From: an uncultured Eubacteriales bacterium | GTDB taxonomy: Bacteria; Bacillota; Clostridia; Oscillospirales; Oscillospiraceae | Length of the DNA stretch: 19,426 nt | Reading direction: 5' to 3' | NCBI GenBank assembly: GCA_900544945.1 | Contig: UQXG01000025.1 | Location: 1 to 19,426, forward strand | Shown here: positions 1 through 6,868 of the stretch, in pieces | Layout of the letters: each line of letters begins with the position of its first letter | Position numbering within the stretch: the first letter of the stretch is position 1 | Position numbers and translations under genes: made by a program | Notes under the pieces: model-generated | Database searches by the model: none | The model's input: only the letters and a program-made list of their open reading frames with translations | What the model was told of the DNA's origin: nothing

Positions 1-155
1 TGGCCTTGCGGGAGACGGCCATGACAGCTCCCCTTGATCAGCAAGGGGAGCCTTTTGCCCCTTTACACAATGTGGGTTTTGCGCTTCGCCGGGATGCGGC
101 CTGACACTTAGAGGGAATTCCTACACCACAAAACAACTGGTTCGCAATGGCAACG
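1..155 (-). repeat. Dispersed hairpin-rich repeat, left copy
   Basis: The reverse complement of this stretch matches 19291-19420 over nearly its whole length, so the window carries two copies in inverted orientation. Conserved blocks include the core hairpin, with arms at 27-36 and 42-51 (10 bp stem, 5-base loop), and a second hairpin whose right arm is at 18-25 and whose left arm is cut by the window start. This copy has about 25 extra bases (within 53-80) that the right copy lacks. Elsewhere the copies differ by scattered substitutions. There is no reading frame of note and no transposase. It is probably a non-coding, REP- or MITE-like element that continues upstream of base 1. Confidence 0.8.
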
Positions 156-182
156 TATTTTGCAGACTTTTTTGACACGCTG

Positions 183-214
183 AAAAGCACCCCATCCTAG
201 GATGGGGTGCTTTT
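183..214 (-). terminator. Intrinsic terminator of the RNase P RNA gene
   Basis: A perfect 32-base palindrome forms a very stable hairpin. The arms run 183-198 and 199-214, with GC-rich inner pairs and an A/T run at each outer end. Read on the minus strand it starts a few bases after the 3' end of the RNase P RNA and its right arm ends in four Ts. Because it is symmetric it could also stop plus-strand transcription entering from the left. Confidence 0.8.
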
Positions 215-218
215 GGCA

Positions 219-555
219 ACGCAGGTCTATAAGCCGGGTTCTGTCTTGACAGCCATCTATCTAGCCCCGCGGTTGCCCGCGGGATCAAGCCGCCTCCTCG
301 GGACGGTCGGGCGAACCTATGTCCCTCCACGGCGTTGCTCCGGGATAGAGTTTACAGCACCCACATGTCTCCATGGGGCGGGTGCGCTCTTACCGCACCT
401 TTTCACTATGACCGGCAAGCCGGCTACATCTCTCTGTTGCACTTGTCCTGAGGTTACCCTCGGCGGGCGTTACCCGTTATCCCTGCCCTGTGGAGCCCGG
501 ACTTTCCTCATCCGCAGCCTTTCGGCTTGCGTCCGCGGCTGTCCGACCTGGTCGC
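219..555 (-). ncRNA. rnpB: RNase P RNA (bacterial, type A-like)
   Basis: This is the catalytic RNA of ribonuclease P, which cuts 5' leaders from pre-tRNAs and works with the RnpA protein. On the minus strand the hallmark 5' block GAGGAAAGTCCGGGCTCC lies at about 493-510. The 3' block ACAGAACCCGGCTTATAG lies at about 228-245. The CAGGTC/GACCTG pair closes helix P1, joining bases near 545-550 with 222-228. A P15-like stem (300-304 with 321-325) encloses a loop containing GGT, the element that binds the tRNA CCA end in this family. The general pattern fits the ancestral type A fold rather than the Bacillus type B, though I did not fold it. The ends are inferred from P1, from the promoter at 562-590 (predicted start near 555) and from the terminator at 183-214. 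An open frame on the opposite strand is a shadow of the RNA. Confidence 0.95.
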
Positions 556-561
556 GGGGAT

Positions 562-590
562 ATTGTAACCCATGAAGGCCGAATTGTCAA
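562..590 (-). promoter_or_regulatory. Sigma-A type promoter of rnpB
   Basis: On the minus strand there is a perfect -35 TTGACA (585-590), a 17-base spacer and -10 TACAAT (562-567). Transcription should start near 555, which agrees with the RNA end deduced from helix P1. The match to consensus suits a highly expressed stable RNA. Confidence 0.88.
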
Positions 591-596
591 ATGCCC

Positions 597-625
597 TTGA
601 AAAATCTTTTGGAAGTCGCTATACT
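597..625 (+). promoter_or_regulatory. Sigma-A type promoter of murD-ispD-ispF
   Basis: The -35 is TTGAAA (597-602), the spacer is 17 bases and the -10 is TATACT (620-625). The start is expected near 632, giving a 5' leader of about 27 bases. Its -35 lies only 6 bases from the -35 of the divergent rnpB promoter. Confidence 0.85.
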
Positions 626-658
626 GTAGGTAATCTATGATTAAGCGAGGAATGGCAA

Positions 659-2020
659 ATGTCAGATCGGTTTACGCAGTATTTTCACTCTCTGAAGGAC
701 AAAAAAATCGCGGTGTTAGGTCTGGGGGTCAGCAATCGGCCGCTGGTGCGGCTGCTGCTGGATTTCGGCTGCCAGGTCACCGGCTGTGACAAAACCCCCC
801 GGGAAAAGCTGGACGGGGAGGTGCTGGAGCTGGAAAAGGCGGGCTGCACTCTGCATGTCGGGGAAAATTATCTGGACGGCGTGGAGGCGGACGTGGTTTT
901 CCGCACTCCGGGAATGCACCCGGCGAACCCGGCCATTCAGGCCTTGGTGAGCCGGGGCGCTCAGGTCACCAGCGAGATGGAGGTTTTCTTCGAGGTCTGC
1001 CCCTGTACCATCCTGGCGGTGACCGGCTCCGACGGAAAAACCACCACCACCACCCTGGTCTCCGAAATGCTGAAAGCCGAGGGGAAAACCGTCTGGCTGG
1101 GTGGCAATATCGGAACGCCTCTGCTGCCTCTGGTGCGGCAGATGAAGCCCTCGGATTTTGCGGTGGTGGAGCTTAGCTCCTTCCAGCTCATGGACATGAA
1201 GCGCAGTCCCGCCCGGGCGGTGATTACCAATCTGGCTCCCAACCACCTGGACATTCACAAGGACATGGCGGAATATGTCCAGGCGAAAACCAACATTTTC
1301 CGCTACCAGGATGAAAGCGGTATCCTGATTCTCAACGCCGACAACCCTATCACCTCCGCCTTCCGGGGTAACGGCAAGACCCAGTTCTTCTCCCGGCAGA
1401 AGGAAGCTGATGTGTGCCTGGTGGACGGGGTGATTTGCCGCCATGGGGAAAAAGTGCTGAAGACTTCGGAGATTCTGATTCCTGGGGTACATAACGTGGA
1501 AAACTACATGGCTGCCATCGCCATGGTGGACGGTCTGGTAAGCGACGAAACCATCCGTCAGGTGGCGAGAACCTTCGGCGGTGTGGAGCATCGGATTGAG
1601 CTGGTGCGCGTTAAGGATGGGGTGCGGTTCTATAACGACTCCATCGCCTCCAGTCCCAGCCGCACCATTGCCGGTCTGCGCAGCTTCCCGGAGAAGGTGA
1701 TTCTCATTGCTGGGGGCTACGACAAGCACATTCCCTATGATGTGCTGGGGCCGGAGATCTGTGCCCATGTGAAGAAGCTGTTCCTGGGCGGCGCCACCGG
1801 GGAAAAAATCCGGCAAGCGGTGATTTCCTGCCCGGAGTATGACCCCAATACCCTGGAAATCACGGACTGCGGCAGCTTTGAGCCGGCGGTTCGTGCGGCG
1901 GCAGCGGCGGCAAAGCCCGGAGACGTGGTACTCATGAGCCCCGCCAGCGCGGCCTTCGACCAGTTCAAGAACTTTATGGTTCGGGGCGATTTCTATAAGA
2001 AACTGGTAAAGGAGCTGTGA
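659..2020 (+). CDS. murD: UDP-N-acetylmuramoyl-L-alanine--D-glutamate ligase (MurD)
   Basis: This enzyme adds D-glutamate to UDP-MurNAc-L-Ala using ATP, the second amino acid step of cytoplasmic peptidoglycan synthesis. The 453-residue length is normal for MurD. The N-terminal UDP-binding Rossmann part has VLGLGVSN (19-26). The ATP P-loop is TGSDGKTTT (122-130). GNIG (149-152), NHLDIH with His196, and Lys210 (the position carbamylated in MurD) form the central domain. HRIE (311-314) and MSPASAAFDQFKNF (426-439) mark the C-terminal ligase domain. The usual NDSKATN motif is replaced by NDSIASS (326-332), so the normal Lys is absent. The start is the ATG at 659, 8 bases after an AGCGAGGA ribosome site. 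It is the first gene after the promoter at 597-625 and is followed directly by ispD. No other murein (dcw cluster) genes are adjacent. Confidence 0.95.
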   Translation: MSDRFTQYFHSLKDKKIAVLGLGVSNRPLVRLLLDFGCQVTGCDKTPREKLDGEVLELEKAGCTLHVGENYLDGVEADVVFRTPGMHPANPAIQALVSRGAQVTSEMEVFFEVCPCTILAVTGSDGKTTTTTLVSEMLKAEGKTVWLGGNIGTPLLPLVRQMKPSDFAVVELSSFQLMDMKRSPARAVITNLAPNHLDIHKDMAEYVQAKTNIFRYQDESGILILNADNPITSAFRGNGKTQFFSRQKEADVCLVDGVICRHGEKVLKTSEILIPGVHNVENYMAAIAMVDGLVSDETIRQVARTFGGVEHRIELVRVKDGVRFYNDSIASSPSRTIAGLRSFPEKVILIAGGYDKHIPYDVLGPEICAHVKKLFLGGATGEKIRQAVISCPEYDPNTLEITDCGSFEPAVRAAAAAAKPGDVVLMSPASAAFDQFKNFMVRGDFYKKLVKEL

Positions 2021-2022
2021 CC

Positions 2023-2745
2023 ATGGATATCACAAAGGTGACTCGCCCGGCCCGGAAGCTTCTGCCCCTGAAAACCTGCGGCGCGGTGATTGTGGCTGCG
2101 GGCAGCGCCTCCCGGATGGGGGGCATCGACAAGGTAATGGCGTCTCTGGGTGGCGAGCCCATGATCGTCCGCACCGTCCGGGCTTTTCAGAACTGTGACG
2201 CCATTGCTTCCATCGTCATTGTTACCCGGGAGGACTTGATTCGGCCCATTTCCGGCCTGTGCCGGGATATGAGCAAGGTCACCGCCGTGGTCTGCGGCGG
2301 CAGCAGCCGACAGGAATCGGTGCATCTGGGGCTGAACGCTCTGCCCAAAGGCACCAAGCTGGCGGCCGTTCACGACGGAGCCCGGCCTCTGGTTTCCTGG
2401 CAGGTCATTGACCGGGTCGTCCGGGCGGCCAATACCTACGGTGGGGCGGCCCCGGCCATTGCGGTGAAGGACACCATCAAGGTGGTGAAGGGCGGCCTGG
2501 TGGAATCCACACCCGATCGGGCCAGCTTACAGGCGGTGCAGACCCCCCAGGTTTTCGACTTTGACCTGCTCCGGGGTGCCCTGAAAAAGGCGGAGGAAGA
2601 CAAGGCTCAGGTCACTGACGACTGCTCTGCTGTAGAGCGGCTGGGCATGAAAATCAAAATCGTGGAGGGGGACGAGCGGAATCTGAAGGTCACAACCCCT
2701 ATGGATCTGAAAATCGCAGAGCTGCTATTGGAGGAAACAAAATGA
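2023..2745 (+). CDS. ispD: 2-C-methyl-D-erythritol 4-phosphate cytidylyltransferase (IspD)
   Basis: IspD transfers CMP from CTP to methylerythritol 4-phosphate in the MEP isoprenoid pathway. The 240-residue product shows the nucleotidyltransferase signature AAGSASRMGGIDK (25-37), GGSSRQESV (92-100), HDGARP (117-122), AVQTPQVF (171-178), TDD (198-200) and GDERNLKVTTPMDL (216-229). I chose the ATG at 2023 because the GGAG at 2011-2014 sits 8 bases upstream. An in-frame GTG at 2017, inside the murD stop region, is only 2 bases from that GGAG. About 17 residues precede the conserved fold, slightly more than in many homologues. It is essentially fused to murD in transcription (2 bases apart) and overlaps ispF by ATGA. 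Confidence 0.95.
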   Translation: MDITKVTRPARKLLPLKTCGAVIVAAGSASRMGGIDKVMASLGGEPMIVRTVRAFQNCDAIASIVIVTREDLIRPISGLCRDMSKVTAVVCGGSSRQESVHLGLNALPKGTKLAAVHDGARPLVSWQVIDRVVRAANTYGGAAPAIAVKDTIKVVKGGLVESTPDRASLQAVQTPQVFDFDLLRGALKKAEEDKAQVTDDCSAVERLGMKIKIVEGDERNLKVTTPMDLKIAELLLEETK

Positions 2746-3215
2746 GAATCGGACACGGATATGACGTACACCGGCTGGTGGAGGGCCGAGACCTGATCCT
2801 GGGCGGGGTAAAAATCCCCTATGAGAAGGGCCTGCTGGGACATTCTGACGCGGATGTGCTGCTCCACGCGGTATCCGATGCCCTGCTGGGGGCGGCGGGC
2901 CTGGGGGACATCGGCCGCCATTTCCCGGATACCGACCCAAAGTACAAGGGGGCGGATTCCCTGGAGCTTTTGCGGCAGGTGTACCGGAAAATTTCGGAAA
3001 AGGGCTACAAGGTGGGGAACATCGACGTGACCATGATTGCCCAGAAACCGAAATTGAAGGATTACATTCCGCAGATGCAGGCCAACATTGCCGCCGCAGT
3101 GGAGGCGGCACCTGACCGGGTGAACGTAAAGGCCACCACCGAGGAAAAGCTGGGATTCACCGGCACCGGCGAGGGCATGTCCTGCCACGCGGTGTGCTTA
3201 TTGGAGGAAATCTGA
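2742..3215 (+). CDS. ispF: 2-C-methyl-D-erythritol 2,4-cyclodiphosphate synthase (IspF)
   Basis: IspF cyclises the CDP-methylerythritol phosphate intermediate with loss of CMP, two steps after IspD in the MEP pathway. The protein has 157 residues, the family's usual size. The zinc site is formed by Asp8 and His10 (GHGYDVHRL, 4-12) and His42 (HSDADVLLHAVSDALLG, 34-50). GDIGRHFPDTD (55-65), NIDVTMIAQKPKL (93-105) and VKATTEEKLGFTGTGEG (129-145) complete the signature. The ATG overlaps the ispD stop as ATGA, implying translational coupling. It is the last gene of the first operon; a terminator begins two bases after its stop. IspE, which acts between IspD and IspF, is not in the window. Confidence 0.97.
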   Translation: MRIGHGYDVHRLVEGRDLILGGVKIPYEKGLLGHSDADVLLHAVSDALLGAAGLGDIGRHFPDTDPKYKGADSLELLRQVYRKISEKGYKVGNIDVTMIAQKPKLKDYIPQMQANIAAAVEAAPDRVNVKATTEEKLGFTGTGEGMSCHAVCLLEEI

Positions 3216-3216
3216 G

Positions 3217-3247
3217 AAAAGGCGCGGGGGAGACCCTGCGCCTTTTT
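3217..3247 (+). terminator. Intrinsic terminator after ispF
   Basis: A four-A run (3217-3220) precedes a GC-rich stem, 3221-3229 paired with 3234-3242 (9 pairs, one G-T). The loop is a GAGA (GNRA-type) tetraloop and five Ts follow (3243-3247). It is a textbook rho-independent terminator that separates murD-ispD-ispF from the next gene pair. Confidence 0.9.
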
Positions 3248-3302
3248 GTCGAAACACCAAAATCGCCTCCGGGTCATACACTGGCTCAGGGAGGGAATGG
3301 GT

Positions 3303-3551
3303 ATGCGAGTATATTATCTTTCGTTCCGGTCTGTGACCTTCGGGCAGCAGGCGGAACGGCTGCTGCGAAGCGCCGGGTTTTCCTGTAGTCTCCGGCGGTC
3401 GCCCCGGTGGATGGAGGAACAGGGCTGCGGGTATGCTCTGCGTCTGCGGACGGAGGAGATCGACCCGGTGACCCAGCTTCTGCGGGATCATCAGATCCCC
3501 ATGCGCCGGGTGTACGTCCAGAGCGGTGACGGGAAAATGGTGGAAGTATGA
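3303..3551 (+). CDS. DUF3343-type small protein (putative Se/S carrier-like)
   Basis: This 82-residue protein begins with MRVYYLSFRSV and carries a CGYALRL motif (Cys42-Gly43, 42-48) after a variable middle part. That matches my memory of the DUF3343 / putative Se-S-carrier family, whose members are about 70-90 residues with a conserved Cys-Gly; no database check was possible. Cys28 is a second cysteine. I chose the ATG at 3303 because GGGAGGG (3289-3295) lies 7 bases upstream; the in-frame ATG at 3297 is too close to it. It overlaps the next gene as ATGA, so it is probably translated with the desulfurase-like enzyme and could receive sulfur or selenium from it. This function is inferred from context. 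No convincing promoter is visible between the upstream terminator and its start. Confidence 0.78.
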   Translation: MRVYYLSFRSVTFGQQAERLLRSAGFSCSLRRSPRWMEEQGCGYALRLRTEEIDPVTQLLRDHQIPMRRVYVQSGDGKMVEV

Positions 3552-4651
3552 TCTATCTGGATTATGGAGCCACTTCCTTTCACAAGCCAGCCGCCGTCTA
3601 CCGGGCGGTGGAACGAGCCATGCGCACCTGCGCCAATCCCGGCCGGGGCGGCTACGATGGGGCCATGAAAGCGGCGGAAACGGTGTACGACTGTCGGGAG
3701 GCGGCAGGAAAGCTCTTTTCCTGCAAGCCGGAGCAGGTGGTGCTCACCACTTCCTGCACCCACGGACTGAATCTGGCTATTCGGTCGCTGGTAAAGCCCA
3801 GAGCAGCGGTGGTTACGACGGGCTTTGAGCACAACGCGGTGATGCGACCCCTGTATGCCTTGAATGCCCAGGTGCGCATAGCCGGGCGGCGGCTGTTTGA
3901 CTGGGACGATGCCCTGGACCAGTTCGAAAATGCCTTGCAGGGGGCGGACGCGGCGGTGTTCACCCATGTGTCCAATGTCTTCGGCTATATCCTGCCCGTG
4001 GGGGAGATGGCGGCCATGTGCCGGAGCAGGGGAATCCCCTTCATTCTGGACGCGGCGCAGTCTGCCGGCACGCTGCCCGTGAATTTCCGGGAGCTGGGGG
4101 CGGATTTCGTGGCAATGCCCGGTCACAAGGGGCTGCTGGGTCCCCAGGGCACAGGGCTGCTTCTGTGCGCCCAGCCGGGAACGCCCTTGCTCTACGGCGG
4201 AACCGGCACCCAGTCACTATCCCGGGAAATGCCGGAGGAGCTGCCGGAACGGCTGGAGGCGGGAACCCTGAATGTGCCGGGCTATGCGGGTCTGACCCAA
4301 GGCCTTCGCTACCTGAACCGGGTGGGAACCGAAGGAGGCTTCCGGCGGGAGCAGAGCCTTGCCGAGCACTGTGCCCACGGCTTGATTCGCCAGGGCTTCC
4401 GGGTCTTTGCCGGGCCTCACCAGGGAGCCACGGTGTCCTTTGTGCCGTCTGTGGACTGCGAGACGGGGGCGGAGCTTTTGGCCCGGCAGGGCTTTGCCGT
4501 GCGGGCCGGGCTTCACTGCGCGCCGCTGGCCCACGAAAGCGCGGGAACCCTTTCTACCGGCACAATCCGGGTGAGCCTGGGATATGACACCACCCCGGGG
4601 GAAATCGATGGTTTTCTCCGGGCAACAGCCAAAATCCGAGGAAATCGGTAA
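3548..4651 (+). CDS. Class-V aminotransferase, cysteine desulfurase-like
   Basis: This is a PLP enzyme of the NifS/SufS-like fold, 367 residues. IYLDYGATSF (2-11) is the usual N-terminal strand. His95 in GFEHNAV is the likely PLP-stacking residue. ILDAAQSAG (166-174) supplies the Asp and Gln that hold the cofactor. Lys194 in PGHKGLLGPQGTG (191-203) is the likely Schiff-base lysine. GLHCAPLAH (321-329) holds Cys324 at the catalytic cysteine position of desulfurases. GTIRVSLGYD closes the fold. This pattern matches the family often named cysteine desulfurase family protein (TIGR01977-like) rather than IscS. Substrate and acceptor are not proven by the sequence. It is coupled by ATGA overlap to the DUF3343-type protein, its likely partner. 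The cdaA promoter begins 23 bases after its stop. Confidence 0.88.
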   Translation: MIYLDYGATSFHKPAAVYRAVERAMRTCANPGRGGYDGAMKAAETVYDCREAAGKLFSCKPEQVVLTTSCTHGLNLAIRSLVKPRAAVVTTGFEHNAVMRPLYALNAQVRIAGRRLFDWDDALDQFENALQGADAAVFTHVSNVFGYILPVGEMAAMCRSRGIPFILDAAQSAGTLPVNFRELGADFVAMPGHKGLLGPQGTGLLLCAQPGTPLLYGGTGTQSLSREMPEELPERLEAGTLNVPGYAGLTQGLRYLNRVGTEGGFRREQSLAEHCAHGLIRQGFRVFAGPHQGATVSFVPSVDCETGAELLARQGFAVRAGLHCAPLAHESAGTLSTGTIRVSLGYDTTPGEIDGFLRATAKIRGNR

Positions 4652-4674
4652 TAAAATTTTTACAGAAATGTCTA

Positions 4675-4703
4675 TTGCCATCGGCGAAACAATCCGCTAT
4701 AAT
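4675..4703 (+). promoter_or_regulatory. Sigma-A type promoter of the cdaA-rsgA gene series
   Basis: The -35 is TTGCCA (4675-4680), the spacer is 17 bases and the -10 is a perfect TATAAT (4698-4703). The start is expected near 4710, leaving a leader of about 70 bases before cdaA. The leader has a small 5-bp hairpin (4731-4735 with 4741-4745). No terminator is visible between the upstream aminotransferase gene and this promoter, so read-through may add to it. Confidence 0.87.
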
Positions 4704-4779
4704 AGAACGGATAATAGGTAAGTGTACGGTGCGGAGTGTGTCCGCGGCGAATTTGCGCAAAAAGGGGCTTGATGGGAAG

Positions 4780-5643
4780 ATGAATCTGATTTCGCAGATA
4801 CTGGGGATGAAATGGTCAGACTACCTGGATATTCTGGTCGTGGCGTTCCTGGTCTATAAATTGCTTCCGCTTCTCCGGACGCCCCACATCATGCGCCTGG
4901 CCCGGACGGTGGTCGCTTTGGTGGTAATCTCTTGGATCACCGGCCTGCTGAAGCTGTACACGGTGAACTGGATCCTCAATCAGCTCCTGGCGATTGGACT
5001 GCTGGCCTTCGTGGTGCTGTTCCAGCCGGAGCTGCGGCGGATGCTGGATCACCTTGGAAATGTGAAGCTGTCGAAGCTTTTCGGCACTACCCGGCCGGTG
5101 CAGGAAATCCAGACGGTGGTTTCCCAGACCGTGAAGGCCTGTGAAACCATGAGTCGGGAAAAGGTAGGGGCGCTGATCGTCTTTGCCCGGGAGCAGCGGC
5201 TGGACGACTATGGGAAAACCGGCACTACCATCGATGCTCAGGTTTCCGACCAGCTGATCCGGAATATTTTCTTCAAGAATTCCCCGCTCCACGACGGTGC
5301 CATGATCATCCGGGACGGCCGGATCGCGGCAGCCGGCTGTGTGCTGCCTCTGAGCAGCAACGAAAAGCTGCCCCCGGAGCTGGGTACCCGGCACCGGGCC
5401 GGCGTGGGCATGAGTGAGGCCACGGACGCTTTGGTCGTCATCGTTTCCGAGGAAAGCGGCGACATCTCCGTGGCCAAAGGCGGTATGCTCAAGCGGTCGC
5501 TGGAGGTGTCCACCCTGGACAAGCTCCTGCGCCAGGAGCTGTGCGACAACACCCAGCCGCCGACGGAGGACAATTTCCCTGCCCAGATGCTGAAGAAGCT
5601 CTCCGGCAAGGCAAAGGAGGAGAAGGGCTATGGGAAAAAATAA
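4780..5643 (+). CDS. cdaA: Diadenylate cyclase CdaA (membrane c-di-AMP synthase)
   Basis: CdaA makes cyclic-di-AMP from two ATP at the membrane, controlling potassium/osmotic balance and cell-wall state in Gram-positives. The 287-residue product has three predicted membrane segments (about 14-31, 38-57, 63-81) and then the DAC (DisA_N) domain. Catalytic DGA is at 172-174 (PLHDGAMII) and RHR at 204-206 (GTRHRAGVG). VSEESGDISVAKGG (222-235) is also typical. I chose the ATG at 4780 because the family-like membrane start follows it. The only ribosome site, AAAGGGG, is 12 bases away, slightly long. It is first in the long series. It overlaps ybbR by 14 bases, the usual pairing with its regulator. 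The glmM gene that follows this pair in Bacilli is not here. Confidence 0.95.
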   Translation: MNLISQILGMKWSDYLDILVVAFLVYKLLPLLRTPHIMRLARTVVALVVISWITGLLKLYTVNWILNQLLAIGLLAFVVLFQPELRRMLDHLGNVKLSKLFGTTRPVQEIQTVVSQTVKACETMSREKVGALIVFAREQRLDDYGKTGTTIDAQVSDQLIRNIFFKNSPLHDGAMIIRDGRIAAAGCVLPLSSNEKLPPELGTRHRAGVGMSEATDALVVIVSEESGDISVAKGGMLKRSLEVSTLDKLLRQELCDNTQPPTEDNFPAQMLKKLSGKAKEEKGYGKK

Positions 5644-6868
5644 GCTGTATTCCATGGTACTGTCCTTGGCGGTTGCCATGTGCCTGTGGCTGTATGTGTC
5701 CCAGAACGTGAGCATTGAGGAGGACAATACCTTTTCCAATATCCCGGTGGTAATGGAGGGCGAGTCCGTTCTGAACGAGCGGAACCTGATGGTCACTTCC
5801 CTGTCGAATTCCACCGTATCTTTGCACCTGACCGGCGTCAGAAGTGAGCTGAGCAAGCTGGATTCCAGCAAGCTGGCGGCCAAGGTGGATCTTTCCCAGA
5901 TCACCGAGCCCGGGGAGCGGATCGCCCTGAGCTATACCATTTCCTATCCCAGCGACGTGTCCGCTTCCTCCTTTACGGTAGGCTCCAAGAATCCCAGCGC
6001 GATTTTCGCCAATGTGGACTATCGCCGGGTTGCGGAGGTGCCCGTGGTCATCAAGTGGACTGGCAACCGTTCCGAGGATTACATTTACGATACGGAAAAC
6101 GCGGTGCTGGACAACAACACCGTTACCATCAGCGGCCCGGCGGCAGTGGTGGATACCATCGACCATGCCACCGTAGAGATCGATCTGACCGACCAGGTGG
6201 AATCCATCAGCCAGAATTACCGATACTCTCTGTGCGATGCCGACGACAACCCGGTGGATGCCAGCAAGATCATCACCAATGTGGAAGAGGTTCGGCTGGA
6301 TATGCAGATCCAGAAGATCCGGGAGCTGAAGCTGGTGGCGGATGTGGTCTACGGCGGCGGCGCCAATGAGCGCAACACCACGGTTTCCATTTCTCCCGAA
6401 ACCATCCGGGTTTCCGGCAGCGAGGCGGTGCTGGCAGAGCTGGGGGACACCCTGACTATCTGCTCGGTGAACCTGGCGGATCTGGAGAAGAGCAGCAACG
6501 AGCTGAAGTACGCCATTACCCTGCCGGAGGGTGTGAAAAACCAGACCGGTGTCAGCGAGGCCACGGTTTCCGTCCGGTTCACGGGACTGAAAACCAAGGA
6601 GCTTACCATTGACTGGATTGAGGCCGTCAACGTGCCCGAGGGCATGAAGGCAGATATCATTAACGCCAACCTGACGGTGAAGGTTCGGGGGCCGGAGGGA
6701 GAGATTGCCGCCCTTGAGGAAAAGAATGTCCGGGCGGTGGTGGATTTCACCAACGCGGAAATCGGCACGGCCACCTACAAGGTGAGTCTGATTTTCGACG
6801 ACGCCTTCCCCAATGTGGGCGCGGTGAAGAGCACCTCCGTGTCGGCGACGGTACAGGCGGTGAGCTGA
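5630..6868 (+). CDS. ybbR: YbbR-domain protein CdaR, regulator of CdaA
   Basis: This is a membrane-anchored extracytoplasmic protein of YbbR repeats, known to bind and modulate CdaA in Bacillus, Listeria and Staphylococcus. The 412-residue product has one N-terminal membrane segment (about 7-24). It is followed by four beta-rich repeats at roughly 27-125, 126-225, 226-318 and 319-410. The repeats share elements such as strand-turn motifs V-x-I-S-G-P (118-ish region in repeat 2) and V-K-V-R-G-P (in repeat 4). The start lies inside the 3' end of cdaA, with AAGGAGGAG about 9 bases upstream, so the two are probably made together. The stop shares a base with the next start (TGATG). Confidence 0.92.
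   Translation: MGKNKLYSMVLSLAVAMCLWLYVSQNVSIEEDNTFSNIPVVMEGESVLNERNLMVTSLSNSTVSLHLTGVRSELSKLDSSKLAAKVDLSQITEPGERIALSYTISYPSDVSASSFTVGSKNPSAIFANVDYRRVAEVPVVIKWTGNRSEDYIYDTENAVLDNNTVTISGPAAVVDTIDHATVEIDLTDQVESISQNYRYSLCDADDNPVDASKIITNVEEVRLDMQIQKIRELKLVADVVYGGGANERNTTVSISPETIRVSGSEAVLAELGDTLTICSVNLADLEKSSNELKYAITLPEGVKNQTGVSEATVSVRFTGLKTKELTIDWIEAVNVPEGMKADIINANLTVKVRGPEGEIAALEEKNVRAVVDFTNAEIGTATYKVSLIFDDAFPNVGAVKSTSVSATVQAVS

Noticed and set aside
172..203. TTGACA on the plus strand as a promoter before the palindrome
   Set aside because: No acceptable -10 lies at 16-18 bases, and the region downstream is the rnpB terminator.
207..575. Open frame of 122 codons on the plus strand
   Set aside because: It lies entirely antisense to the RNase P RNA gene and has no family-like motif or ribosome site.
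716..1816. 366-codon open frame on the minus strand inside murD
   Set aside because: It is a shadow of a high-GC gene: His/Gln/Gly-rich translation, no motifs, no ribosome site, while murD is unambiguous.
2017..2022. GTG at 2017 as the ispD start
   Set aside because: It is only 2 bases from the GGAG site, while the ATG at 2023 has ideal spacing.
3246..3282. Promoter for the DUF3343-type gene (TTGTCG ... TACACT)
   Set aside because: The spacer is about 25 bases, too long for a sigma-A promoter. No better pair was found, so the source of transcription for this gene pair stays open.
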